Assembly: GCF_003672135.1 (NCBI RefSeq)
Contig: NC_039510.1
Coordinates: 12,524,001-12,588,000 of the forward strand
Length of the DNA: 64,000 nt
Origin: Ooceraea biroi
Taxonomy: Eukaryota; Arthropoda; Insecta; Hymenoptera; Formicidae
Direction of reading: 5' to 3'
Under the pieces are notes generated by a model. That model was given only the letters and a program-made list of their open reading frames with translations, made no database searches and was not told the origin of the DNA. A program made the position numbers and the translations under genes. Below, piece after piece: positions 45,301 through 56,133 of this stretch (position 1 is its first letter; each line of letters starts with the position of its first letter).

Positions 45301-46429
45301 TGCAAGCTTGATACGTTTTCTGAAGGAAAATTGAGTGCTACTAAAGCCAGTAAATAGCGGAATTCGTAGGCAATATTCTCCGATAACGTACCTGTTCACT
45401 CAAACTTCTCGGACCTAGAATGATGAATCGTTTGCCGCGATAATACGGGCGGGAAACGTTTCCCGGAAATCGAAGCAGTTCCGCCTGCTGAAGACGTGCC
45501 CGCCATTCCTGATGTTCGATTCCCCCTGGATCTGGGGAATATGAGATAGATCGGATGAATACATTGACGAGCATGTTCTGTTAAGCATGTCTGTGTATCG
45601 TGAATACGTATGTGTGAATACGTAACGAAATTTAATGAGAATCATCGAGGATAGAACGTCCGGGAGATACACTATCGGTGTAACACGATTTGGCTGTTTC
45701 CGTCTCGAAAGAACGCGTCTTTCGAGACTTTCGAAACATAAAAACGAGATTGGATTTGTTCAACCGCGATCTGCATCTACGAAGTCGTTTGTTATGCATA
45801 CTTGCGGTAATGCAATTGTATTTAATGTATACGCGGAGAAATGTCGCGGTCAAGAGAAATGCGTATCTTTATGTATTATGAGAGATTTTATGTTTCTTTT
45901 TCTGTTAAATATAAGATTTAAATTTGCATCATTCTGTATGATGCAAAAGATATTGTAAATATTTGTAAATGAGATAAAAATATTATGTAAATTGTTGATA
46001 TTAATGGAACTATTATTTCTGTGTTTAAAAAAATATATAACAAGAATAATGCATAATTATCTTAACAAAGTTCTGTTTTAGAATATTTAAAAGTAAGAAT
46101 TTATTATGTTTTATATAGATATATAAAATAGAACGTTCTTATTTTTTTCAATCATTAGCAATTACATTAGAACTAAATTAGCTATACTAAGTAAAGTAAA
46201 GCAAACTTAAATTGAATTGATATCTTACTGTTTACAGTAAGTAAACTAACACCGATTACAGTAAATTTACACGTTCTTTTCAGATTAAATATCACATCTA
46301 AAATATCACATTTAATATTTAACAATTCTCACCTGCACTTTCGAAATCGGCGGGAAAACACCGGCAACATTGAAAAGTGCACAACACAGAAAATAGCAAA
46401 AATCGATATACATTAGTAAACGCCCACAT
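42221..46429 (-). CDS. Clip-domain serine protease, complete (8 exons, 451 aa)
   Basis: Secreted trypsin-like zymogen of the arthropod clip-domain family (proclotting-enzyme/prophenoloxidase-activator type), which act in haemolymph cascades. Exons: 46429-46333, 45531-45392, 45319-45189, 45100-45006, 44594-44270, 43640-43396, 42924-42764, 42382-42221. Signal peptide at residues 1 to about 23, with hydrophobic core FLLFSVLC. One clip domain has Cys 85, 95, 101, 118, 128, 129. An acidic linker is followed by Cys208 for the interchain disulphide. The activation site is VKTR217|IAGG. The triad is His259, Asp308, Ser401 (GDSGGP). Asp395 in the S1 pocket predicts cleavage after Arg/Lys. The start has a TATA box upstream. 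The end of exon 4 is uncertain (GC donor alternative gives 435 aa). The specific orthologue and cascade are not assigned. Confidence 0.93.
42383..42763 (-). other. Protease intron 7
   Basis: GTGAGA donor, tttcAG acceptor. No other feature. Confidence 0.85.
42764..42924 (-). CDS. Protease exon 7
   Basis: Phase 1/0, between tgatcAG and GTGAGA. It encodes WGTQYYGGPASTVLMEVAVP, then TTMCAGAYEGGRDACQ. The Asp of RDACQ lies six residues before the catalytic Ser and sets trypsin-like specificity. Confidence 0.96.
42925..43395 (-). other. Protease intron 6
   Basis: AT-rich intron, GTCAGC donor and gatcAG acceptor. No other feature. Confidence 0.85.
43396..43640 (-). CDS. Protease exon 6: catalytic Asp
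   Basis: Phase 2/1, between gttttAG and GTCAGC. It encodes YNPRDITVRLGEYDFTKSDE, then YNTYENDIAIIKIHRPTTF and WPICLPP. The Asp of ENDIAI is triad residue 308. Confidence 0.96.
43641..44269 (-). other. Protease intron 5
   Basis: Intron with moderate GC content. Nothing else recognised. Confidence 0.85.
44270..44594 (-). CDS. Protease exon 5: linker, activation site, catalytic His
   Basis: Phase 1/2, between cttgcAG and GTGAGC. An acidic linker (IDDDKDKLEEIHENETEPTD) precedes PRGCGTTTKVKTR|IAGG, the disulphide Cys and zymogen cleavage point. Then follow EWPWMAALLREGTIQYCGGV and LTAAHCVYR with triad His259. Confidence 0.96.
44595..45005 (-). other. Protease intron 4
   Basis: AT-rich intron. 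Its 5' end is uncertain: GTTTGT at 45005 or the GC-type GCAAGA at 45053. No other feature. Confidence 0.6.
45006..45100 (-). CDS. Protease exon 4: end of clip domain and linker
   Basis: Phase 2/1. It encodes YVGLCCPDSILAHKFGKTYD, then NDLASMLPAIA; LCCP carries the last two clip cysteines. The 5' end is firm. The 3' end is chosen at the only GT in the right phase (GTTTGT, weak); a GC donor at 45053 would shorten the linker by 16 residues. Confidence 0.7.
45189..45319 (-). CDS. Protease exon 3: clip domain
   Basis: Phase 0/2, between ccttcAG and GTAAGT. It encodes KTYQACIAPGNQSGHCKHFS, then GCVLDEFRSNFSRFMDYMC: four of the six clip cysteines in the expected spacing. NFS at 109-111 is a possible N-glycosylation site. 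Confidence 0.93.
45392..45531 (-). CDS. Protease exon 2: N-terminal pro-region
   Basis: Phase 1/0, between cccccAG-type acceptor and GTACGT. It encodes PGGIEHQEWRARLQQAELLR, then FPGNVSRPYYRGKRFIILGP and RSLSEQ. Basic pro-region with an NVS glycosylation sequon. Placement rests on phase continuity with exons 1 and 3. Confidence 0.8.
45532..46332 (-). other. Protease intron 1
   Basis: AT-rich 0.8-kb intron. No other feature. Confidence 0.8.
46333..46429 (-). CDS. Protease exon 1: signal peptide
   Basis: ATG at 46429, followed by MWAFTNVYRFLLFSVLCTFQ and CCRCFPADFESA, then GTGAGA. The hydrophobic core and Cys-rich end fit a secretory signal. Phase 1 matches exon 2. Confidence 0.85.
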
Positions 46430-46554
46430 TTAAATTAGCGTCAAGGTCGGCACTCAGTGAATAACGATATCAGAATCGCGATGGCGACTTTTTGGTAAAG
46501 ACAACCTCGACAAGCAGAGAACGGATAGTGACTTTAAAATCCGGAAAACCGTTG

Positions 46555-46562
46555 CTTATATA
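46555..46562 (-). promoter_or_regulatory. TATA box of the clip-domain protease gene
   Basis: TATATAAG on the minus strand. A start site about 30 bases downstream (near 46530) would leave a leader of about 100 bases before the ATG. Confidence 0.7.
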
Positions 46563-48601
46563 CACACGCCTGTATTATATGAAACCCTGCAAACGCTTCT
46601 TCAAGTTGAATGCCTTTCGTCAGGCGCTCGTGACCACTGATCTTGCATAAAGAATGAATCGAAAAAAAAGTTGATTATTACATTTCCAGCATTGCTATTT
46701 AATGTACAACAAATCAATTGATAGATTTCTCGCGATACAGAAAATAGAAAAAAATAATTTCTCTCATCTACGAAAAGTAAGACAGGAAGAGTAACTGGCA
46801 AAATACAGGAATTTTAATAAAAATATCCATCGAAATTCAAACGCAATTTAATTAATAATTAAATACCAGTAGCTCTCATCGAGCGATACTTTATGGTATT
46901 TTCAACATTTAATTCACATTTAACATTTCAATCTCAAGCAATCAAAGGCGCACGTTGCACCGTGCCAATCCGATGTGTCGATCCGACATCGCTTCGGTCC
47001 GATCGCTCAATAAACCCATTACGTTTAAACGCTGCATAATTGACACAAAGGCTAAGGCCGCGCATCAGGAGCCGCTTCGTGGAAGCGAAGAAGCCGGCAG
47101 GGAATTACGACGCGCGACCTGTCCGAACAAAGGTTAATTCATGCGAATACTCGGCACATACACTTGTCGAAGCGTGGAGTAATGGACGGCCGGTAACTTG
47201 AGAAATATTCGATTCCGTTCGACGTTTCATTAAACGCTCGGCATACGCAGAATCTGTGGGCCGCAGGATCATGAGAGTCCCGTGTGAGAGTCTCAGAGAC
47301 AGCTGAAGAGAGACAGCAGATCGCAGAGGGAAGAGATAACAGACAGACGCACGGAGGATGGACCAACAGGAGCCTCTCGGTGAGAGCCAGGGAAAGAAGA
47401 AACGAGACTGTCTCCTTCTTCCTCTCTCTTTCTCTCTCTTTCTTCGTTTCCTTGTGCCTTCAGATAAATCCAGTCTTCCATCTTCGTTTCTAAATACGAT
47501 ACTCGAGAAAACGGACGTCACCCACATACCTGCTCAGGCCATTGGCTTCACGCACTCACGAATGTTCATCTGAAGACGATGAGCGTGAGCGTTTGATTCT
47601 TTTTGAAGTATTCGGAAGGATGTTGGGAGGAGATTACCGCAATTTCCGCAGAATGAAAGTCGGATGTTCCCCGGATGTGCGAATAAAATTGCCATTTTCC
47701 GTGGACTGAGCGTAGGAGCATAACTCTGAACTTTATCTCACGTTCATGCGCTTAACACGATCTTCGCGCTACGCGGATGAATAAAATTCACATGATCACG
47801 CTCAATGAGACGCGAGACGCGGGAATGCAGTCAACAGCATTCTGTTGAAACTATGTAACGATGTCGTTTACATCGTTACAGAAGGGAATACAAGGCTGCG
47901 ATTGAGAAGCGTTCGCTTCGGCATTTTACGCAAGACGGCTGTCTATATTTATGCACGCATCATCGATTCTTCCGAATGAGACGTAACCCGAAGTCAACTG
48001 TGCTGATAACACGTACGCTCCGTGATTTCCCTCCTCCGAGGTAAAAGTAAGACCTTCTATGCGAGAGAAAACGAGAGGACAAATGTAGAGAGAAATTTGG
48101 AGAACGACCTGTTTAAAAATGTACATAGAACGCTTATCGGTACGATGGTGTTAAAAAATTCATTACTTTAATAGCTTGTAAAGTTAGTTTATTCTCGCTC
48201 CTCCTGGAGGGAAAAAATACGTATACCAGATTTGGCTGCTACAATGGCAAAATGACAATTCAACATTCGGAGGCGAAAACGCGATTAAATTTGTGAGGGC
48301 AACGTTCACGCTTCTGTTTCTCTCTTTCTCTCTCTCCCTCTTCTTGCACTCGAATGATAAACCGCTCTAGTATAAAAGCTGTTTAACGTTCAAAAGATAC
48401 GCACGCTTTCTACGCTCATTTTCTACATTACGCATTCAACGCGTAGCCGTACAAAAGACATGTTCGGCTCTTCGAGTGCTTGCCGCTCGCTCGCTCGCTC
48501 GTTCGCTGCATTGTAAGTTTAACAGTAAATTCGTCACACAAGTCGTCGCACGAGTTTCGGAACCCATCTTCGAGACGCGTTGCACCGAAAAGAATATAAT
48601 T

Positions 48602-48635
48602 TCTTTCTCTCTCTCTCTCTCTCTTTTTTCTCTCT
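48602..48635. repeat. (CT)n microsatellite
   Basis: CT dinucleotides interrupted by a T run. Confidence 0.9.
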
Positions 48636-49769
48636 TGGATATGAACCACCGTGGCTCCGAGACATTTCGGCGTTTCACTTATCGCGCAAGGAATCTGGCT
48701 CGCGACCAAAATTTACTTTCTGCGGGACGATTTTGCGAGGAGGACACCGTGCATTTTTTAGAGCGTTCCTTACACAACACACGAAACTTTTATACGTATA
48801 CTTTCATACGTATGAGGAACATGAGAACGCGCTCGTGGCAATGTGGCATAACAGCAAGGAACTCAAGACGGAAACCCAGATATTGGGTATCGGGGTTACG
48901 CCTCGCTGAGAAATTGTCATCACCCTCGCATACATGCTCGGCACGTCTGGTCTGGAGATCTTCCGTGGACCCGCTTCGCCATACAAGATCGAGAGCAGAG
49001 ATCTCCATCCCGATCTGTTCCGTGAGTAAGATTAATTTGACGCTGTATCGGCAAGCCTCTCGCATTCGCGCATTCAGATGAAGATGAATGTGAAGACAAA
49101 ATAAGGCGCGCGATATGATTATTTTGAGAATTCTTGGGAAGCCTGTTGCGTGCACAATATTTCCAGCATTTTGTGGCATTTCGTGACGTACGTCAGAAAA
49201 GTTTTATTTCCTGACGTATCGGATTAATGTTCGCTCAAAGAAATGGGATAGGCAACAGAGTGGAAGAATCGAGGTATCGATTCACATACAAAAAATACAT
49301 TGTGCGCAGCAGAAATTGACAGGCAGGTGGCGATGGACACGTTTAAAATAACACACGGGGGTCTTAACGTGATGACAACCCAATTCCTCAGCGTCACGTA
49401 TCGACTTTACGGCCTTCCTTCAAAGTTATTCGATCGCGAGGTACGTTTTACGTTGCTTGATGGTCACCGTAATGAGGCACGAAGGATACAAAGTGTGCCT
49501 ACGCCTCCTAAGCCTCCTAAGTGGAAGTGAGTGAGGGATCGGAGAAAGGGAGCAGAGAAAGGAGAATAAACGAAAAAAAAGAGAGAGAGAAAGAGAGAAC
49601 GAAATCCGGAGAGATCGCGATCGGGGGCAGGCCCGGGGCATTTCCATTTAAGGGATACCCCGTATATATCTCTTTCTGCTCCGTGTGTCACTTCGGTATG
49701 CAGAATCGTGAGACACTTTGCGCGCCGCTATCTGTCCACTAAAGACGCTTCTTCTATGTGATATAGTTT

Positions 49770-49795
49770 TTATCTCTCTCTCTCTCTCTTTCTCG
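49770..49795. repeat. (CT)n microsatellite
   Basis: Run of CT dinucleotides with one TTT interruption. Confidence 0.9.
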
Positions 49796-50378
49796 AGGGA
49801 AGGGGAAGATACAATCTCGATCCGAACGACAAAGTAGACGAGCATACCTGATGATAATTAAGACTTCGCATTGGTCGTCGTTTTATCGCGCGCGGAATTT
49901 ATTATTATCCAGACGCGCATCTGTATGAGAAATAATGGCTCAAGCTTCAAGCACAAAGCAACTACGTAGAATGGTCTGTCACAAAGTATTGATCGATTTT
50001 TCGAGCACGCTGCGTGCAACATGAGCATACTTCCTTCGATGCTAGGAAACACTTGCTTGTTTGAAAGTCTTGCTGTAAAATACAAACAATGATCAACTTG
50101 AGAATCGAAGGAATCACGATGCGTCCCTGCGCCGTTTGAATCTCGAGTGTGAGCGCCAGATATTCAAAAAGGAAGGGCTGAAGCACGTCGTTTCGTCGAG
50201 AGTGGTATCGACGTTTCGAAAAGCAAAGAGTATTTTAACGATAGAAAATAGCAGCGAGCAACAGGTATACTCTCAATCGAAAATTATCTCCGTCGCCATG
50301 AGATTTAATACGGACGCCGGCAATTACGGAAGCGTACGGGCACTCTTTTTCCAAGAGATACTACCAGTTGTGACGTTC

Positions 50379-50406
50379 GGGGGGGGAGGGGGGGGAGGGG
50401 GGGGGG
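50379..50406 (+). repeat. Poly-G tract (G8-A-G8-A-G10)
   Basis: Three long G runs split by single A residues. Strong G-quadruplex potential on the plus strand. Confidence 0.9.
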
Positions 50407-53364
50407 TAATTTTTTCTGATCCCAGTCGTCGTTGCAGGGAGATGCGGATGTTTCGCTGTCACCGATTATTTAACGTTTAATTTGTTTTATATTCTCTAGA
50501 GTGCAAGAGGAAGCCGGGTACAAGTCGATGACACTAAAGGGACAAACGAAATGACCCACGACAATCGATTCCTAATTACGACTTGGTTCGGCTCACGCGA
50601 TCGCAGTGGAAGAAAAGTCACGTTCGTCCGACCGTAAGTTCCATTGAAAGAAGTCGCTTGCAAATTACGAGGTTTATACACTTTTACGAGTCCTTTATAT
50701 CACTTTATATCGCTTTACGCTGCGGTCCTCCCTCCTTGCGGGATATGATTATTACACACGCTCGACATTACGTTCAGCAAATGTGCTAATTGATGATTTT
50801 ACGAGGGACGTTAATGATTCGGCGCGATAAAAGTGGATATATATATATATATGTATACATGTCTTTTAACTTTTGCATTTTTTCAATTACCTAGGTAAGC
50901 TTGCACTGATGATAATGATAAAAAAATTAGCAGCAGAAAATAATATAAATGTAAAATAGCAACTATCTTATTAAATGAATATGATATAAACAATAATTAT
51001 TATATTTTAATTATAATATGATATAATAATAAAAATAGTACACCGAATATCACACATTATCTACGTTTAAACATTTCATTAATATCGTTATGATGTAATG
51101 ATAAAAATGCCATATGCACACAAGAATGCATCGTCGCATAGGAGAAATTTAAATTGCAAATATATAAATATCTAAAAGCGATTCACATATTTTGAAAGGG
51201 CCACAGACAAACACTCCAGAAGCTTGCACATCGAGATTCCTCCCGGCGATGCTTCGGGCTACACGAGCACTTGAAATGCTTGGCATGAGTCTACTCTGTT
51301 CTTGTCATCGTTACTTTCTCGTTGCAACGCACTACCGTGCAAAAAGCTGAGTACACGTTCATCGAACGAATAACGAATAAACAGCAAATGCGAAATCAGA
51401 TTTCACATAATGCTCTATTTATTAAAGTACCGCTCGTTAGCGTGCAAATCGCGAATTAAACGTTTTGCTCGCATTTGCTGTGATTGTCTGCGTTTTTCGA
51501 GAATAAACGAAAGGAAAACGAGAGCGAAAATACAGCACGTGCGATATAGTGCACTCTCAATGTACATACATCCGGCTTTAAACAAATTACGATTCGAATG
51601 TGGCATGATACCCGTCAACATCGTTTGTTAATGAAATTGTCGATAAACGATTTATGTAAGATATAAAATAACCATGGTGGCAATGGAGGATAATTTCTAC
51701 TATCACGTCAAGGAAAAATCGGATTGCGGATAATCTGATTATTGAAGAATTCATCGGGAAACTGAATAAAACCACAGGAATAAAAAGCGTGAGTTTAAAG
51801 TTTACAACGAAAAATCAGAAATATTCCGTGCGGCCAAGAGATTCCTAGAAATCACCGCACCCAGAGGAAGATTAAAGGGAAGAGCGGAAGATGGCATAAT
51901 AAAGGCGAAGAAAGCACGCACTAACGAGATTTGGGTTTCTACCTGTCACACGCTGTCTTCTCAATTCTAAGGCTAATGGTAACTAAAATAGTAACTAAAT
52001 GGGGGGGAACCAAAACCACCGGACCGACTTACTTAATGAGACAAGCGACGGGGGAGCCACAGATTTTCTAGAAGAGACATTGTCATGCGCATTTTAGGGT
52101 GCAGTTTACTTTAACGCAACATGATTCGAAATGTTTTTCTTCTTTTTATTTGAAAGGAGAAGAAGAAGGATAGAAAGATTCTGAAGCACTCAAAACATCA
52201 ACTGGAGCCTTAAATTGTTAATTATGATAATTGTTAATTCATGACCGCTATCCATCTTAAATCGCATCAAAGAGTTTTAAATTGTAAGAAATTCTGAAAG
52301 CAATTAATTAATTGGGGAGAATATGGATTTACATATAATAATAGTTATTGAATAATAACTAATAATTTGATTTTATTTTTATTTTACACAATCGAAACCG
52401 CACTTATAACTTATAACTGTTGTGTACAGGGGGGACGAGTGTAATTCGAGTGTAACGGATAACTTGATTTTATGGCTTGCAAGGGAGCAATTGCCAGGCT
52501 GATTGCTCTTATCCCTCCTAGATATATCTAGAGATACGTGTATATAGATATATCTATATATCCCCATATCCGTGTTTTAAATCGAAAAGTGCTCTTAATA
52601 AACCCGCTTAGAGTCGCGAGTTATTTTCGTCGATACACTCCACCTGCGATTGCTCGTGAAAATAAATGAAGGCAAAGCTAGACGCCGCGAGTAAAAATGC
52701 CATTTAAATGTAGTTTACGGAAATAAAGAGGGAGGAGGGGATCAGGCAAGCAGGGAAAGAGGGACGAGGGGATCATAAAGAAGTTAAGTCATAAGCAATA
52801 AAATCGGTGCTCCGCTCGGCGAATATTTTACTGTCTGAAAGTTTATAACACCATTGTATGCCATCGTAGATAAGAAAGCAGCGCCAGAGAACGATGACTG
52901 CCCTTTTAGATTACGTTCTCAGGAAAAAACAATTTATCTCGTTGCCCCGCAGGTACGTCCGTTTCCGCAGGATATCTCTTGGCGCTTGGCGATTTCTCGT
53001 GCGCCGTTTGCGTTCCGGTGGTATGCCCCCCAAGTATGCAACTTTAATACCCTCTCGCATGGTCTTTCTTCTTGGAAAAGCTCTCCTGCCGCATATCCGC
53101 TGTAAATTAAATTCGCTACAGACACGTGGATTAAAATGTGTAATGTCAAACGCGAGATCCTTGCTGCGGAGGATCCTGAGAAGATTCTCCAATTTTGCGT
53201 TCAGTCTTATCTCGCGACATAATCAGCAACACCTGTTGGCATCTAAAAGCACCTCGGTCACACATGGAAAACGTAAATGGAGCACGCTAAACGAAGGATC
53301 ATAGGCGAATCGAGAAAGTGACCAGAGAAGTTGACCAGAAGAAGGCACAGGACTCGTTGCTTGT

Positions 53365-53640
53365 CGTAAAGTAACGAAGCGTCGAAGCCGTAATGCCGAC
53401 CATAATTTGCGGCAAGTTACGAAGCCAATCGGCCGCGTCGCGTTGCGTCGTCGTGCGCCTCGAAATGGCATAATTGGTACATAAAGTAGAAATTAAGTTC
53501 GTAGCCGCGCACGCCGCGAGTGAAACTCCGAGCTCGGGGCACCGCGAAAAGAATTCGGGGGGGCCCGACACGACCGGCGGAACCATATTGGGTTATTGCC
53601 TTGTGTTTTCGCTGTGGTACTCGCATGCATATGTGTTTTC
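53365..53640 (+). repeat. Diverged direct duplication, copy 1
   Basis: Shares an ordered series of words with 54494-54745, including cgtaaagtaacgaagcgtcg near its start, a cataattt/agttacga block, and ataaagtagaaattaa about 130 bases later. Spacing is similar in both copies. No shared protein frame is convincing. Confidence 0.75.
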
Positions 53641-54493
53641 CGAGCGGCGTTTAAATTACGGCACTGTAAAATCTGAGGGCGCGCGATGATAAAACCGCGA
53701 AAAATACGGCCGAGCGTGTACGCGTATCTCCGATAATAGCAGCGGTGTTAATAAGCACCGGGAGAAATATCGGTGGCGATTATCGAATGCGCCGTCGCAG
53801 CCAATAAACGCGAGCAGATCTGCGATAAACGACATTTGTATGTACTCCGTAATTTTCGCGAATGCCCTACTTCCAGCCCGAATTTTTAAAGCGAGGCCGT
53901 GCGCTGGAGTATCGATATATCGGGAGTCCTTCGATATTTATTTTCCAATATCCACATCGACATGTATCGTGTACCGGAGGAATTCTGTTGGAATATGCGG
54001 AGGGTGCAACGCAACCCCATTCTGTTCAGGACGATAAAAATATGAATAAAATTTCGGAGAGCGCAGAGCGCAGCATTCTTAAAACAATCATTTCGCAATT
54101 TCTGGTGAAATTTCTCCTTGAGCGGTCGCGAGCGAATCTCTTGAGAGACTCTGTCGCATGTCTGATTAATTTTGAAAACTCAATCTCACGTATAATCCCA
54201 TCCAACGTAATTACATATTTTCACCGAATCAACAGTCTTGGCACCTTGATTCACGCGTGAAAATTGTGTTCGCCATGGAAGCAATGTCTGTGCTTACTCG
54301 CGACGCGCGCGCGACACAATTGGCGTAAAAGGTATTACCGGAGCTCGCTGAAAATTGAGCCAATCCCCGGACCCCGTCACCTTCAGGCCAATCTCCCCGT
54401 CGAAATGCAATCGTGCGTGATCCCAAAAGCGCAATGTCGATGCTAGAGAGAGAAAGAGCTGGAGGAAGAGGAGCGCCGATACTGCACCCTCGT

Positions 54494-54745
54494 AAAGTAA
54501 CGAAGCGTCGAAGCAGTAACGCGCCGCATAATTTCCGATGAGTTACGAGGCGTGCGGCCATGCAGGCTCGTAGCCGTTTTGCATAGCGCCGCAATTGGCA
54601 TATAAAGTAGAAATTAATATGGTGGCGGAGGCGCGAGTCCCGGTGAAATTTCGAAAAAAAAGGTATTCGCATCTAGAACGAAGCCGTAACGGGGGAACAG
54701 CAGGGGGACCGAAAAAAGGGGGACGCCCGTGTACACTGTTATTAC
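54494..54745 (+). repeat. Diverged direct duplication, copy 2
   Basis: Second copy of the unit at 53365-53640, about 1.13 kb downstream and in the same orientation. Both copies end in G-rich purine stretches. Confidence 0.75.
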
Positions 54746-55281
54746 CTTCGAAGTCCCGGATCGTCATTGCATTCGCAATCGCACATACGCATAATCGTGC
54801 GTGCGTTCGTGGGGAGAGATCGGGGAGAAAGGAGATAGGAGGAGGACCGGGGACATAAATATCCTTACCGTATCTCCGTAGTAATTAGCGGCGTTATCGA
54901 GGCACTTCGACATAAAAAGTCTCATGAAATGAAGACGTCGCTCGACTCGTTATCGCATTATGTCGTGTAATCATAGCGACAGCGATGCTCGAGGATCAAT
55001 GTGAACAAGAAAATTGTTTCACTGGTAAACAAATTTCCGATTACTTTTGCTGTCTGTTGAAACCATGCTACGCTTTATCATGGTTTACAAGATGCGATGA
55101 TATGGTACTACTTTTTAGTTATTTATCAAATATGTAAAGAAAATTTGCATTAATAAGAAATAAAATCCATCTTTTGGATTGTAACATATACTCGTCCTGT
55201 TTGTTTAGTGTTTTTAACAACAAATATGTGTCATAGTCCAAATTATTAAAAAATAGTAAAGAAATGGAACGAATATATATA

Positions 55282-56133
55282 CAGGGTGAGGCACCTAAAA
55301 CAGGCCACCTGAATATCTCGGCTGTTATTGGTGATAGAAAAAAATGTATCAGACCAAACTTGCATGGTTTCGAGGGATACATAATTTGTTCTAAATACTT
55401 TTTTATTAGGTGGACGCGTAGAGGTCATATGAAGGTCAACTTCGTTTTTTTAAAAGGTATGATATGTTTTTTTACGTACCATCTAGTAGAGCGTTTGGAG
55501 ATGCGCAAATTTTTTCTTTTCCGAGAAGTTCTGAGTTGATGATATCATTATTTTTTATATTGCCTAGAGTTCTCTGCTATTGAAAATACCGTAAATTCAG
55601 AAATGAAAAAGTTCTAGCCCTTAGAAATTTTTTCTTTTTCCGCGAAGTTCTGAGTTGTTATCATTATTTTTTATATTGCCTAGAGTTCTCTGCTATTGAA
55701 AATACCGTAAATTCAGAAATTAAAAAGTTCTAGCCCTTAGAAATTTTTTCTTTTCCGAGAAGTTCTGAGTCGTTGATATCTATATTTTTTATATTGCCTA
55801 GAGTTCTCTGCTATTGAAAATACTGTAAACTTAGAAATGAAAAAGTTCTAGCACTTAAAAATTTTAGCTTTCAGTGACCTTGAATGATTTTGACCCGTAG
55901 ATCAATGTGCGCATCTCCAAACGCTCTACTAGATGGTACGTAAAAAAACATATCATACCATTTAAAAAAACGAAGTTGACCTTCATATGACCTCTACGCG
56001 TCCACCTAATAAAAAATTATTAAGAACAAATTATGTATCCCTCGAAACCATGCAAGTTTGGTCTGATACATTTTTTTCTATCACCAATAACAGCCGAGAT
56101 ATTCAGGTGGCCTGTTTTAGGTGCCTCACCCTG
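55282..56133. mobile_element. Foldback/MITE-like element, copy 2 (TA-flanked)
   Basis: Same termini as 5026-5781 (CAGGGTGAGGCACC ... CTCACCCTG), with TA on each side. The left arm lacks its inner 50 or so bases (breakpoint near 55508). The centre has three tandem units instead of two, starting near 55551, 55667 and 55785 (116-118 bp apart). No transposase frame. Confidence 0.85.

Larger units (their letters stand above)
46563..55281. other. Intergenic region without a supported gene
   Basis: About 8.7 kb between the protease promoter and the second foldback element. It contains CT/GA microsatellites (48602-48635, 49770-49795), a 28-base near-pure G run (50379-50406) and the diverged direct duplication at 53365 and 54494. 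GC-rich open frames (for example 47105-47527 minus, 48476-49081 plus) show no recognisable domain. Confidence 0.6.

Noticed and set aside
48476..49081. 201-codon plus-strand open frame
   Set aside because: It runs through a CT microsatellite and a GC-rich block, with overlapping open frames on both strands and no domain or splice support.
55264..55539. Open frames in the second foldback element (both arms)
   Set aside because: They are translations of the inverted-repeat arms and occur in mirrored form in each copy; there is no transposase motif.
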